NCBI GenBank assembly: GCA_030840295.1
Contig: JAVEET010000352.1
Span: forward strand, 1-38,465
Direction of reading: 5' to 3'
Source of the DNA: Pseudonocardiales bacterium
GTDB taxonomy: Bacteria; Actinomycetota; Actinomycetes; Mycobacteriales; Jatrophihabitantaceae
DNA: 38,465 nucleotides
Shown here piece by piece: positions 10,220-17,747 of this stretch; the stretch's first letter is position 1; the number at the start of each line of letters is the position of its first letter. A program made the translations under genes and the position numbers. Below the pieces are notes generated by a model. The model saw only the letters and a program-made list of their open reading frames with translations. It did not search any database and was not told where the DNA came from.

Positions 10220-11224
10220 ATGTCAGAAAAACTCTCCGACGACCAGCCCGTCCGCTGGGGGATCCTCGGTGCCGGTGGCATCGCCGAGACGGTGTGCCAC
10301 GACATCGTCCTGACCGACGGCAATTCGGTCGCTGCGGTCGCCGCCCGTGATGCCGGCCGAGCCGCCGATTTCGCCGGTCGCTACGGCGGTTCCCGCAGCT
10401 ACGGCAGTTACGACGAGCTGGTCGCGGACCCGGACCTCGACGTGATCTATGTCGCGACCACGCACCCCAGCCATCGCTCGCATGCCTTGCTGGCCATCGA
10501 GGCCGGTAAACCCGTCCTCATCGAGAAGCCGGTCTGCCTGAACGCAGCGGACGCCCGAGAGGTGTTGACGGCGGCCGCAGAGGCTGACCTGTTCGCGATG
10601 GAGGCCATGTGGATGCGGACGAATCCGCTGATCCGCCAGGCCGAGCAGCTGATCAGCGACGGCGCCATCGGGGAGATCCGCGGGGTGCGGGCCGAGTTCG
10701 GTGCCGGTGTGCCCTTCGACCAACATCATCGGATGTATGACCTGGACAACGGTGGCGGGGCGCTGCTGGACCTAGGTGTATATCCGGTGACCTTCGCCTA
10801 CCTGTTCCTGGGTCGCCCGAGCCGGGTCACGACCACCGGCCGGATAGCGCCGACCGGGGCCGACATGACAGTAGCCATGCAGTGGGCCTACGACGGCGGA
10901 ACGGGGGCCCAATTGTGGTGCTCGTCTGCCATCCCAGCACCGAATCAGGCGGTGGTCCTCGGGTCCACCGGGTGGATCGCCACCGAGGGCGCGGCGCACC
11001 GGCCGACCGGCCTGCTCGTCCATACGGCCGAGGAGGAGTACCGGATCGAGGATCCCATCGCCGGCCAGGGGAACGGCTACGGCCCCGAGATCGCGGAGGT
11101 CGAGCGTTGCCTGCGAGCCGGACTGACCGAGAGCCCGCTCATCCCACACGCCGATACGATCGCGATCCTCGAACTGCTCGATGAGGCGCGGGCCGTGCTC
11201 GGCGTCAAGTACCCGGGAGAGTAG
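10220..11224 (+). CDS. Gfo/Idh/MocA-family oxidoreductase
   Basis: This is an NAD(P)-dependent oxidoreductase of the Gfo/Idh/MocA family, which acts on sugars, inositols or related polyols. The 334-residue product starts with a Rossmann nucleotide fold (WGILGAGGIAETV, residues about 14-26). It then has YVATTHPSHRSHALLAIEAG and the diagnostic EKP (LIEKPVCLNAADA, about residue 98), where the lysine helps hydride transfer. The C-terminal half carries the substrate domain with DLGVYPVTFAYLFLG. The start is ATG 10220, apparently leaderless. The DUF6104-like gene begins on the base after the stop. The substrate is not readable; dihydrodiol dehydrogenase-like members resemble it. Confidence 0.88.
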   Translation: MSEKLSDDQPVRWGILGAGGIAETVCHDIVLTDGNSVAAVAARDAGRAADFAGRYGGSRSYGSYDELVADPDLDVIYVATTHPSHRSHALLAIEAGKPVLIEKPVCLNAADAREVLTAAAEADLFAMEAMWMRTNPLIRQAEQLISDGAIGEIRGVRAEFGAGVPFDQHHRMYDLDNGGGALLDLGVYPVTFAYLFLGRPSRVTTTGRIAPTGADMTVAMQWAYDGGTGAQLWCSSAIPAPNQAVVLGSTGWIATEGAAHRPTGLLVHTAEEEYRIEDPIAGQGNGYGPEIAEVERCLRAGLTESPLIPHADTIAILELLDEARAVLGVKYPGE

Positions 11225-11398
11225 ATGTACTTCACCGACCGCGGCATCGAGGAACTGGAGAACCGGCGCGGTGACGAGCAGGTCAGTCTGGCCTGGTTGG
11301 CGGGCCGCCTGCAGGCCTTTGTCGATCTGAACCCCGAGTTCGAGGTCTCGATAGAACGGCTCGCCACCTGGCTTGCCCGCGCGGACGACGAGGACTGA
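11225..11398 (+). CDS. Small conserved protein, DUF6104-like (57 aa)
   Basis: A short open frame starts with ATG directly after the oxidoreductase stop, with GGGAGAG just upstream inside the previous gene. It encodes 57 residues beginning MYFTDRGIEELENRRG and ending in a helix LATWLARADDED. I recognise this as the small actinobacterial family DUF6104 by its MYFTDRGIEELE start and VDLNPEFEVSIERLATWLAR end. Its function is unknown. It is soluble and acidic, with no cysteine. Tight linkage suggests co-transcription with the upstream gene. Confidence 0.8.
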   Translation: MYFTDRGIEELENRRGDEQVSLAWLAGRLQAFVDLNPEFEVSIERLATWLARADDED

Positions 11399-11449
11399 CC
11401 GGCGGCAGGTAGGCCGGAACACCGACAGCTGACGGGCGGTACAACAGGC

Positions 11450-12787
11450 GTGGCCGAGTGGAGCGGAATCCGGAGCCGGGGCGACCAGCTGCTGGCCCGC
11501 GTCCGATCGCTCGGCGTTCGGGAAACGCTGTCGATCGAACGCGAGGTGTTCCGGCGGATCCTCAAATCGACGCTCGCCGCCACGCTGGCCTGGTTGGTGG
11601 CCGAACTGATCAACAGCCCGCGGCCGGCCCTCGCCGCCCTTGCCGCCATCATCGTCCTGCAGATCACCGTCCGGGCATCGCTGGCCCGCAGCATCCAATT
11701 CACGGTGGCTGTGACGCTGGGCCTAGGCGGCGCAGTCGCTCTGGGCCACCTGCTCGGCGTCAGCTGGTGGTCGATCGGCGTGGTGGTGCTGGCCGGCCTG
11801 ATTGTGGGAGAAGTGCTGCGGTTGGGGCCGTTGTCCGGCCAGGTCGCAATCTCGGCCCTACTCGCGCTTTCGCTGGGCAACGGCTATGGAATCGAACGCA
11901 CCATTGATACGGCCATCGGTGCGCTCATCGGGGTTCTGGTCAACGTGCTGATCAGCCCGGCCTCCTACGTTTCCGAGGGCGGGCGGACACTGCGCGCGAT
12001 CGGCGAGGACCTCGGTGCGCTGCTCGATGACATGGGCACCGGACTCACCAAGCAGCCCAGTGAGGAGACCGTGCGCCGTTGGCTATCCCGCGCTCGCGAC
12101 CTCAGTGCCGACTCCCGGGCCGCGATCGCTACCGTCAAGCAGGGCGAGGAGAGTCTCCAGTTCAATCCACGGGCCCGCGGCGAGCTTGCTCAGCTTGCCC
12201 GGCTGACCGAGGCCAGGCGTGCTCTGGACCACGCGATAAATCAGACCCGGGGCATTGCCAGAAGCCTGCTCGACATGCCCATGCCCGCCCCCGAGCCTGA
12301 GATCACGGCCGCACTCCCCCGGCTCGGCGAGATGATGTGCGCAGCCGGCAAGGCGGTCGCGGCATTCGGCCGGTTACAGGAGCAGCCTGGTTCGGCAGAG
12401 GATCGCGCCTTGTTGGAAGGAAGTCCTGCGACGGCCGCCCGCTTGGCGGCCCGAGCAGTGCATGCCCTCGGGTCGCTGACCATCGACGATGCCGACCCTG
12501 TCTCGGTGGCCGACGGGGGCGAAGCGCGGCCGTCCGCCGAGCCATCGCGCGATGCCCAGCCCTCGCCCGATGCCGAGCTCGCGACCAAGGGCGAGGCCGG
12601 ACGGCTGCTGGTGTCGGTCTTCGTCGACGTGGAACGACTCGTTCATGAGGTCGACATCATCTCGGGCGCTCATCGGGCCGCGGTCGCTGATTCTGAGGCG
12701 GAATCGGATCACGATGCAGCTTCAGACTCAGCTTCGGTATCGAGGTCGGATCCAGCGGATCCGATCAGCGGCAAGCAACAGCAATAG
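11450..12787 (+). CDS. FUSC/aromatic acid exporter (ArAE)-type membrane protein
   Basis: This 445-residue membrane protein has a cluster of hydrophobic segments at about residues 38-175, for example WLVAELINSPRPALAALAAI, FTVAVTLGLGGAVALGHLL and IGVVVLAGLIVGEVL. A long cytoplasmic helical part follows. The lone membrane block with a conserved polar stretch (LKSTLAATLAWLVAE) fits the FUSC/ArAE superfamily, whose members are thought to export aromatic acids. The C-terminal 60 residues are acidic, low in complexity and rich in Ser, Asp and Ala, ending SGKQQQ. The start GTG 11450 lacks a clear ribosome-binding site, so an internal start is possible. The transport substrate is unknown. Confidence 0.72.
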   Translation: MAEWSGIRSRGDQLLARVRSLGVRETLSIEREVFRRILKSTLAATLAWLVAELINSPRPALAALAAIIVLQITVRASLARSIQFTVAVTLGLGGAVALGHLLGVSWWSIGVVVLAGLIVGEVLRLGPLSGQVAISALLALSLGNGYGIERTIDTAIGALIGVLVNVLISPASYVSEGGRTLRAIGEDLGALLDDMGTGLTKQPSEETVRRWLSRARDLSADSRAAIATVKQGEESLQFNPRARGELAQLARLTEARRALDHAINQTRGIARSLLDMPMPAPEPEITAALPRLGEMMCAAGKAVAAFGRLQEQPGSAEDRALLEGSPATAARLAARAVHALGSLTIDDADPVSVADGGEARPSAEPSRDAQPSPDAELATKGEAGRLLVSVFVDVERLVHEVDIISGAHRAAVADSEAESDHDAASDSASVSRSDPADPISGKQQQ

Positions 12788-12796
12788 GGATGCAGG

Positions 12797-12895
12797 TCAA
12801 TCCCAGTGATGCGACCCGCCGCCCACCGCCAGCAGGAACAACGCGGCGAGGGCAACGATGACCAGCCCAGTGCCCGACCCAGTCATGGTGATCAT
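12797..12895 (-). CDS. 32-residue single-span membrane peptide with perfect Shine-Dalgarno
   Basis: On the minus strand ATG 12895 opens a 32-codon frame ending in TGA at 12799-12797. It encodes a short polar start (MITMTGSGTG), one hydrophobic stretch LVIVALAALFLLAVGGG and a tail SHHWD. In front is AAGGAGGTGA (12910-12901), fully complementary to the anti-Shine-Dalgarno sequence and five bases from the ATG. This is the strongest ribosome-binding site in the host part of the window, which argues that this tiny gene is translated. It resembles small single-pass membrane peptides in general; I recognise no family. It lies between the FUSC-type gene (convergent) and the YczE-type gene (same strand, upstream). 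Confidence 0.65.
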   Translation of the reverse strand: MITMTGSGTGLVIVALAALFLLAVGGGSHHWD

Positions 12896-12944
12896 GATGG
12901 TCACCTCCTTCACAGGACCCATTCTGTCCCGCGGTTTACACAAT

Positions 12945-12956
12945 TACAAATTTGTA
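12945..12956. promoter_or_regulatory. Perfect 12-base palindrome TACAAATTTGTA, candidate operator
   Basis: TACAAATTTGTA is a perfect palindrome in an AT-rich patch (about 12936-12957) of an otherwise GC-rich region. It lies about 50 bases upstream of the 32-residue membrane peptide gene, which is read leftward. The position suits an operator or promoter element. Which regulator binds is unknown. Confidence 0.4.
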
Positions 12957-12999
12957 CACCGACTGGCTGATCACAGCTCATGTGTCCAATCACGGAACG

Positions 13000-13650
13000 C
13001 TAGATCGCCTCCTGTTCAGTAAATGGCCCTGCTGGGCCATGCCGTACGTTGACCGCCGGAGCCGGCGGAACCCCGTGGCCGAGCAGGCGCAGGAAGAATT
13101 GCGCGATCGGGCCGATGGCGAGGGCGAATACCACCGTGCCGATACCGACAGTGCCACCGAGTAGCCATCCCACGGCCAAGACGGAGAGTTCGATGATGGT
13201 CCGGGTCAACCGAAGCGAAACGCCCGTGCGGGCGGCCCAACCGGTCATCAGGCCGTCCCGTGGGCCAGGCCCGAGGCCGGCGGTGATGTAGAGCCCGGTA
13301 GCCAGGCCGCACAAGAGGATGCCGCCGGCCAGCAGGGCGTACCGGACCGGCAACGCATGCTGGGCCGGCAGCACTTCAAGGGTCAGGTTCAGCGACAGTC
13401 CGACCATCACCACGTTGCTCACCGTCCCCAAGCCTGGCAGCTGACGGATCGGAATCCATCCGAGCAGGACGACAACTCCCACCAAGATCGACACCGTGCC
13501 GATCGCGAGATGAACCCGATTCGCCAGTCCCTGATGCAGAACGTCCCACGGATCCAGGCCGAGTCCCGCTCGTACCTGCATGGCCGCCGAGGCGCCATAG
13601 AGCCACAGTCCGACGTACAACTGGACCAGCCGCCGGATCCAAGACCACAT
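13000..13650 (-). CDS. YczE/YitT-type integral membrane protein
   Basis: This is a 216-residue membrane protein with about five hydrophobic segments. I start it at ATG 13650 (MWSWIRRLVQLYVGLWLYG) because family members begin just before this first span. The open frame continues to 13890, but the extra 80 residues look non-coding and cover the divergent promoter region. The motif RAGLGLDPWDVLHQGL near residue 28 and the later GLYITAGLGPGPRDGLMTG are the paired glycine/aspartate repeats typical of the YczE group, giving an internal two-fold pattern. The function is unknown. Genes of this group are often divergent from a MocR-type regulator, as here, and are thought to be its target. Confidence 0.82.
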   Translation of the reverse strand: MWSWIRRLVQLYVGLWLYGASAAMQVRAGLGLDPWDVLHQGLANRVHLAIGTVSILVGVVVLLGWIPIRQLPGLGTVSNVVMVGLSLNLTLEVLPAQHALPVRYALLAGGILLCGLATGLYITAGLGPGPRDGLMTGWAARTGVSLRLTRTIIELSVLAVGWLLGGTVGIGTVVFALAIGPIAQFFLRLLGHGVPPAPAVNVRHGPAGPFTEQEAI

Positions 13651-13750
13651 GCCTTTCCACACCCCGCCAGACGGCCGGGAGCGCACCCCCGCAACAGAGC
13701 TGGACGCGCCGGGACTTGAAGTTTCACTGATCACCGATCCAGCCTTCCAG

Positions 13751-13791
13751 GCCAATACCATCCATCCCACTGCCAATTCTCGCAAATTGGC
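13751..13791. promoter_or_regulatory. Repeated GCCAAT sites, candidate MocR operator
   Basis: GCCAAT occurs at 13751-13756 and 13772-13777, a spacing of exactly 21 bases (two helical turns). The second copy is also the left arm of a perfect inverted repeat, GCCAATT (13772-13778) with AATTGGC (13785-13791). The cluster lies between the YczE-type gene and the divergent MocR-type gene. MocR-group regulators commonly bind direct repeats, so this is a plausible operator. This is an inference. Confidence 0.45.
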
Positions 13792-13899
13792 CCGTTTTCG
13801 TTCCCTTGCGGCCAGCACAATAGGGGCATAGGCACAAGCTGCCCCTGGTTTGAGCCGATTCCCAGGCCACTTCACCCGAGGCCATGTCAAACTGGACCG

Positions 13900-15363
13900 G
13901 TGAACGCCTCCAACCGAGTAGGACCTCGGGCGCTGGCCGCCCTGCTGCCCGACCTCGACCGGCAGTCCGGTCCCCGCTATCGCGCGCTGAGTTCCGCCCT
14001 GACGGCCCTGTTGTTGGACGGCCGGCTCGCAGGCGGTACCCGCTTGCCTTCGGAGCGGGACCTGGCCGCTCAGCTGCGGGTAAGTCGTGCCACCGCCACC
14101 GCTGCCTATGACGATCTAGCCAGCAACGGAATGTTGCTGCGTCGACGCGGCTCGGGAAGCTATCTGATACTCCCCGCTGCCGCCCGGGTGGCCGGGCCCG
14201 GAGCGCGGATGGCCCGCAACCCGCTAACCCAGGACACCATCGATCTGTCCATCGCCAGCCTGCCCGCGGTGCCAGGCCTGCTACAGGCCGCGACCCTGGC
14301 GGCCCTCGAGCCGCTCGGCCGCCTCGCCGCCGCCGATGGTTATCACCCCTATGGTCTCGACGAGCTGCGCGATGCCGTGGCTGCCAGATACCGGATGCGC
14401 GGGGTCGAGACCAGTCGTGAACAGATCCTGATCACCAACGGTGCCCAGCATGCCTTCGATCTGATCCTGCGCGCCCTGGTGAGCCCAGGCGACCGGGTGC
14501 TGACCGAGCTGCCGAGCTACCCCGGTGCTCTGGAGGCCATCAAGGCCCACAGTGCCCGCACCGTCGCGGTACCGCTGAGCGCCGCGCATGGGTGGGACTC
14601 CGGCGCGATCGCCAACGCCCTGCTGCAGACTGCGCCCCGACTGGCCTACCTGATCCCGGATTTCCACAATCCGACCGGGTCGTTGATTCCGACCGCTCAG
14701 CGGCGCCAGACTGCTGCGGCGGCACGCCGCTCGGGAACCCGGATCGTCGTCGACGAGTCCTTCATCGACATCGATCTGCGCGCCGATGCCGAGCGGATCG
14801 AGTCACCGCTGCCAATGGCCGCACTCGACCCCTCAGGGTTCAGCATCGGGTCACTTTCCAAGCCGATCTGGGGCGGTCTGCGGATCGGCTGGATCCGCGC
14901 CGATGTCGCGGACATCCAACGACTGGCCGTTGCCCGCGCAAGAGGCGACATGAGCGGCGCCGTACTGGAACAGCTGGTGGCGCTCGAGCTACTGCGCGAT
15001 CTCGACGCGAACCTGGGACCGCGGCTGGCCCAGCTGGGCGAGCAACGAGATGCGCTGCTGGCTGAGCTGACCCGCCGCCTACCGGGCTGGCGGGCCGCCC
15101 GTCCGGCCGGTGGGCTCTCCGCGTGGGTGGAGTTGGACGCCCCTGCGGCGACCCCGCTGACTCATCTGCTGGAGCATCGCGGCATCCTGATCAGCCCGGG
15201 ATCACGCTTCGCCCCCGACGGGGCGTTGGAGCGATTCTTACGGATCCCCTTCGCGTTGCCGACACCCCGCCTGGTCGAGGCGGTTGCCGTGCTAGCCCAG
15301 ACCTGGACCGAGCTGGACCCCAAGCGGCACGCCAGGACGGAGACGTCCCTGGTGACCGCGTGA
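13900..15363 (+). CDS. MocR-type transcriptional regulator (GntR HTH fused to aminotransferase domain)
   Basis: This 487-residue regulator combines an N-terminal GntR winged helix (about 20-95, with RLPSERDLAAQLRVSRATATAAYDDL) and a fold-type I aminotransferase domain (about 115-480). The PLP lysine is in SIGSLSKPIWGGLRIGW and the conserved PDFHNPTG segment is near residue 253. MocR proteins use the aminotransferase domain to sense PLP or an amino compound. The start is GTG 13900. It is divergent from a YczE-type membrane protein, the arrangement known for the YczR subgroup, so the likely role is control of that neighbour. The natural effector is unknown. Its 3' end faces the malic enzyme across 29 bases. 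Confidence 0.88.
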   Translation: MNASNRVGPRALAALLPDLDRQSGPRYRALSSALTALLLDGRLAGGTRLPSERDLAAQLRVSRATATAAYDDLASNGMLLRRRGSGSYLILPAAARVAGPGARMARNPLTQDTIDLSIASLPAVPGLLQAATLAALEPLGRLAAADGYHPYGLDELRDAVAARYRMRGVETSREQILITNGAQHAFDLILRALVSPGDRVLTELPSYPGALEAIKAHSARTVAVPLSAAHGWDSGAIANALLQTAPRLAYLIPDFHNPTGSLIPTAQRRQTAAAARRSGTRIVVDESFIDIDLRADAERIESPLPMAALDPSGFSIGSLSKPIWGGLRIGWIRADVADIQRLAVARARGDMSGAVLEQLVALELLRDLDANLGPRLAQLGEQRDALLAELTRRLPGWRAARPAGGLSAWVELDAPAATPLTHLLEHRGILISPGSRFAPDGALERFLRIPFALPTPRLVEAVAVLAQTWTELDPKRHARTETSLVTA

Positions 15364-15392
15364 AGTAGCAGGCAGTGCCCGGCGGGCGCCTG

Positions 15393-16565
15393 TCAGCTGA
15401 GGCGAGCAACACCGTCGCGCCGCGCCTGCTCGGCCACCGCGGCGCGGACCGCCGGCGCGACCCGGCCGTCGAACGGCGTGGGCACGATGTACTCCGGGCG
15501 CAGCTCGGCGCCGACGACCTGGCCGATGGCATCGGCGGCCGCCAGCTTCATACCCTCCGTGATGGAGCGGGCCCCGGCGTCGAACGCACCGGCGAACATG
15601 CCGGGAAAAGCCAGCACGTTGTTGATCTGATTCGGCAGGTCGCTGCGCCCGGTAGCCACGACTGCGGCGTGGCGGTGTGCGATGTCCGGATGCACCTCCG
15701 GGGTGGGATTGGCGAGCGCGAAGATGATCGCGTTGTCTGCCATCCGGGCGACGGCCGACTCCGGCACCACACCGGCACTGACGCCGAGGTACACGTCGGC
15801 TCCGGCAAGCGCGTCCTCGCAGGAACCCGTCAGCCCCGCGACGTTCGTCTTCGCTGCCAGCTCCTGCTTGACCGGCGTGAGGTCCGTCCGGCCCGCGTGC
15901 ACGATGCCGCGTGAGTCGGCGACCGCAATATCGCCGATGCCGGCCGCCAGGAGGATCTTGGTGCACGCGACCCCCGCCGCACCCGCGCCAGAGACGACTA
16001 CCCGCAGATCGCCGAGGCTGCGGCCGGTCACCGTTGCCGCGTTTCGCAACGCCGCCAGGACGACGATCGCGGTTCCGTGCTGATCGTCGTGGAACACCGG
16101 GATCGGCAGTAGTTCGCGCAGGCGCTCCTCGATCTCGAAGCACCGAGGCGCGGAGATGTCCTCGAGGTTGATGCCGCCGAAGGACGGCGCGATCCGGACG
16201 ACGGTGTCGATGATTTCCGCGGTGTCGGTGGTCGACAACACGATGGGCACCGCATTCACGCCGGCGAACTGCTCGAATAACGCGGCCTTTCCCTCCATGA
16301 CGGGTAGCGCGGCCGCCGGGCCGATATCGCCTAGGCCGAGCACGGCGGTGCCGTCGCTGATCACTGCGACCAGCCGAGACCGCCAGGTGTACCTGGCGGC
16401 GAGGGATTCATCCGCCGCGATCGCGGCCGATACCTCGGCGACGCCGGGTGTGTAGGCCAGCGATAGGGCGTCGCGGTCGGTCAGGGGCAGGGTGCTCCGA
16501 ACTACGAGCTTGCCGCCCTCGTGGCTCCTGAAGACCGGACTTGTCGGGTCGAACGGCTGCGTCAT
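15393..16565 (-). CDS. NAD(P)-dependent malic enzyme
   Basis: The enzyme oxidatively decarboxylates malate to pyruvate with reduction of NAD(P), linking the TCA cycle with pyruvate. The 390-residue length is the short bacterial form. Visible features are the catalytic tyrosine in LAYTPGV (Y38), the lysine in MEGKAALF (K93), the metal ligands in [10 protein letters not shown] (E135, D136) and [10 protein letters not shown] (D160, D161), and a Rossmann segment [12 protein letters not shown] (190-200). The start is ATG 16565 with GGGAG about six bases upstream. Cofactor preference cannot be read reliably. It is convergent with the MocR-type gene. Confidence 0.93.
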   Translation of the reverse strand: MTQPFDPTSPVFRSHEGGKLVVRSTLPLTDRDALSLAYTPGVAEVSAAIAADESLAARYTWRSRLVAVISDGTAVLGLGDIGPAAALPVMEGKAALFEQFAGVNAVPIVLSTTDTAEIIDTVVRIAPSFGGINLEDISAPRCFEIEERLRELLPIPVFHDDQHGTAIVVLAALRNAATVTGRSLGDLRVVVSGAGAAGVACTKILLAAGIGDIAVADSRGIVHAGRTDLTPVKQELAAKTNVAGLTGSCEDALAGADVYLGVSAGVVPESAVARMADNAIIFALANPTPEVHPDIAHRHAAVVATGRSDLPNQINNVLAFPGMFAGAFDAGARSITEGMKLAAADAIGQVVGAELRPEYIVPTPFDGRVAPAVRAAVAEQARRDGVARLS

Positions 16566-16833
16566 TGCAGGCTCCCAGGTGTGCGAATTCCTCGAGTTTC
16601 ATTCGGCGATCTGCGAAGGGTCTGCAGTGTGCCATCCGGCGGAAGGACGGCGGTTGTCACACGCGCTCCCGCGGCCGTGCACGATCCGTACTCACGGCGA
16701 GTCCTGCCGGGAGGCGATGTCGTGGGTCGATCGTGATGAACTACGGGGGGTTACCCGCAGGTGAGGAGTCTTGCACGCCCACCCGCCCGCGCGCAGCAAG
16801 CCGGGGACAGCGTGAGCAACGACACCGCCGAAA

Positions 16834-17217
16834 TCAGAGGTCCCACGGCGGCCGAACGGCCACTCGATGACCGAGCAATCGGCTCCAACTGGACCACCGG
16901 GTGCGACGGTGTGCCGCGGCCAACGGCCACGTCCAGCGCACCCTGGCCAAGGCCTCGGCTACGCCGTGCTGACGCGAGTCCGAGCCGGCCCGGGCGTTGT
17001 CGCTGGCGAGCAGCCAGCCGCCCTCCTGCTCCCGCACCGCGCGCTTGATCACCAGCAGCTCGGGATGCGAGCGGAACCGGGCAAGCACCACCGCTCCGGC
17101 CACCACCGGAGCCCGGTAGGAGGCCAGCACCAGGTCGCCGGGCAACAGGCCCGGAGTCATCGAGGGCCCTACCACCCGCGCGACCTGCCAGGGCAGCAGA
17201 TACTTCATGGTGCGCAT
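16834..17217 (-). CDS. sodX: Nickel-type superoxide dismutase maturation protease SodX
   Basis: This small S26-family (signal peptidase I-like) protease has 127 residues. The nucleophile motif GPSMTPGLLPGD has Ser19, and the general base lysine is in LLVIKRA (Lys58), the spacing of a signal peptidase dyad. It lacks a long N-terminal anchor. In nickel-SOD loci SodX cuts the N-terminal leader from SodN so that the new N-terminal histidine can bind nickel. Here it is divergent from sodN, with 87 bases between the starts. The start is ATG 17217 (MRTMKYL); ATG 17208 is an alternative. Confidence 0.85.
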   Translation of the reverse strand: MRTMKYLLPWQVARVVGPSMTPGLLPGDLVLASYRAPVVAGAVVLARFRSHPELLVIKRAVREQEGGWLLASDNARAGSDSRQHGVAEALARVRWTWPLAAAHRRTRWSSWSRLLGHRVAVRPPWDL

Positions 17218-17290
17218 GCTGCCGGATCATCAAATCGCTGCGGGAGTAGGGTCGCAACATGCTCTAGAACAGGGCGCCCCCTTAGTCTCG

Positions 17291-17703
17291 CAGAAGGAGA
17301 TGTCATGCGTTTGCTGCGGCATTCGACCACCGCTTCAGCTCACTGCGACCTGCCGTGCGGTGTCTATGACCCCGCTCAGGCCCGCATCGAGGCAGAGTCC
17401 GTCAAAGCGATCATGGAGAAGTATCAGGGCAACGAGGATCCGGTCTTCCGGACCCGCGCGCTGATCATCAAGGAGCAGCGCTCCGAGCTCGTCAAGCACC
17501 ACCTGTGGGTCTTGTGGACGGACTACTTCAAGCCACCGCACTTCGAGAAGTACCCGAAGTTGCACGAGCTGTTCAACAACGCCACGAAGGCGGCTGGTGC
17601 CGCGGGCGGCAAGGGCACGGTCGACCCGGCCGAAGGTCAGAAGTTGCTCGATCTGATCGCCGAAATCGACACCATATTTTGGGAAACCAAGAAAGCCGCG
17701 TGA
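17291..17703 (+). CDS. sodN: Nickel-containing superoxide dismutase SodN (CDS from ATG 17305; range includes its RBS)
   Basis: SodN converts superoxide to hydrogen peroxide and oxygen in the cytoplasm using a single nickel ion. The coding part runs from ATG 17305 to TGA 17703 (132 residues) behind AAGGAGA. A 12-residue leader (MRLLRHSTTASA) precedes the nickel hook HCDLPCGVYDP, whose His, first Cys and second Cys are the ligands after leader removal by SodX. The mature part is about 120 residues, close to the known family size, and is rich in helices with conserved YFKPPHFEKYP. Nickel-dependent control by Nur is known in relatives; I could not identify an operator in the 87-base gap. The prophage begins directly behind its terminator. 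Confidence 0.95.
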
Positions 17704-17709
17704 GCCTGA

Positions 17710-17729
17710 GGCCCCGTATTTACGGGGCC
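17710..17729 (+). terminator. sodN terminator hairpin
   Basis: GGCCCCGT (17710-17717) and ACGGGGCC (17722-17729) form a perfect 8-base stem with a 4-base loop, seven bases after the sodN stop. There is no T-run on the plus strand. It probably ends sodN and marks the last recognisable host feature. Confidence 0.65.
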
Positions 17730-17731
17730 AA

Positions 17732-17747
17732 GCGGTGTTCACACCGC
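17732..17747. repeat. Inverted repeat over the integrase stop; near the expected attL
   Basis: GCGGTGT (17732-17738) and ACACCGC (17741-17747) are perfect arms around two bases and contain the integrase stop codon (17741-17739). Together with the sodN hairpin they form two consecutive stem-loops between host and phage genes. The repeat could end integrase transcription or belong to the attachment site. The att core cannot be defined without attR. Confidence 0.4.

Noticed and set aside
11448-11470. tRNA-like GTGGCCGAGTGG sequence
   Set aside because: It resembles the D-arm start of Leu/Ser tRNAs, but no anticodon or T-arm follows, and it lies at the start of the FUSC-type gene.
13651-13890. 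N-terminal extension of the YczE-type protein
   Set aside because: It would add 80 residues unlike the family and would cover the divergent promoter region. ATG 13650 matches the family start.
16751-17260. Minus-strand open frame overlapping sodX
   Set aside because: It uses another frame over sodX, which has the clear serine/lysine protease motifs. Its own translation is Arg/Ala/Gly-rich and without motifs.
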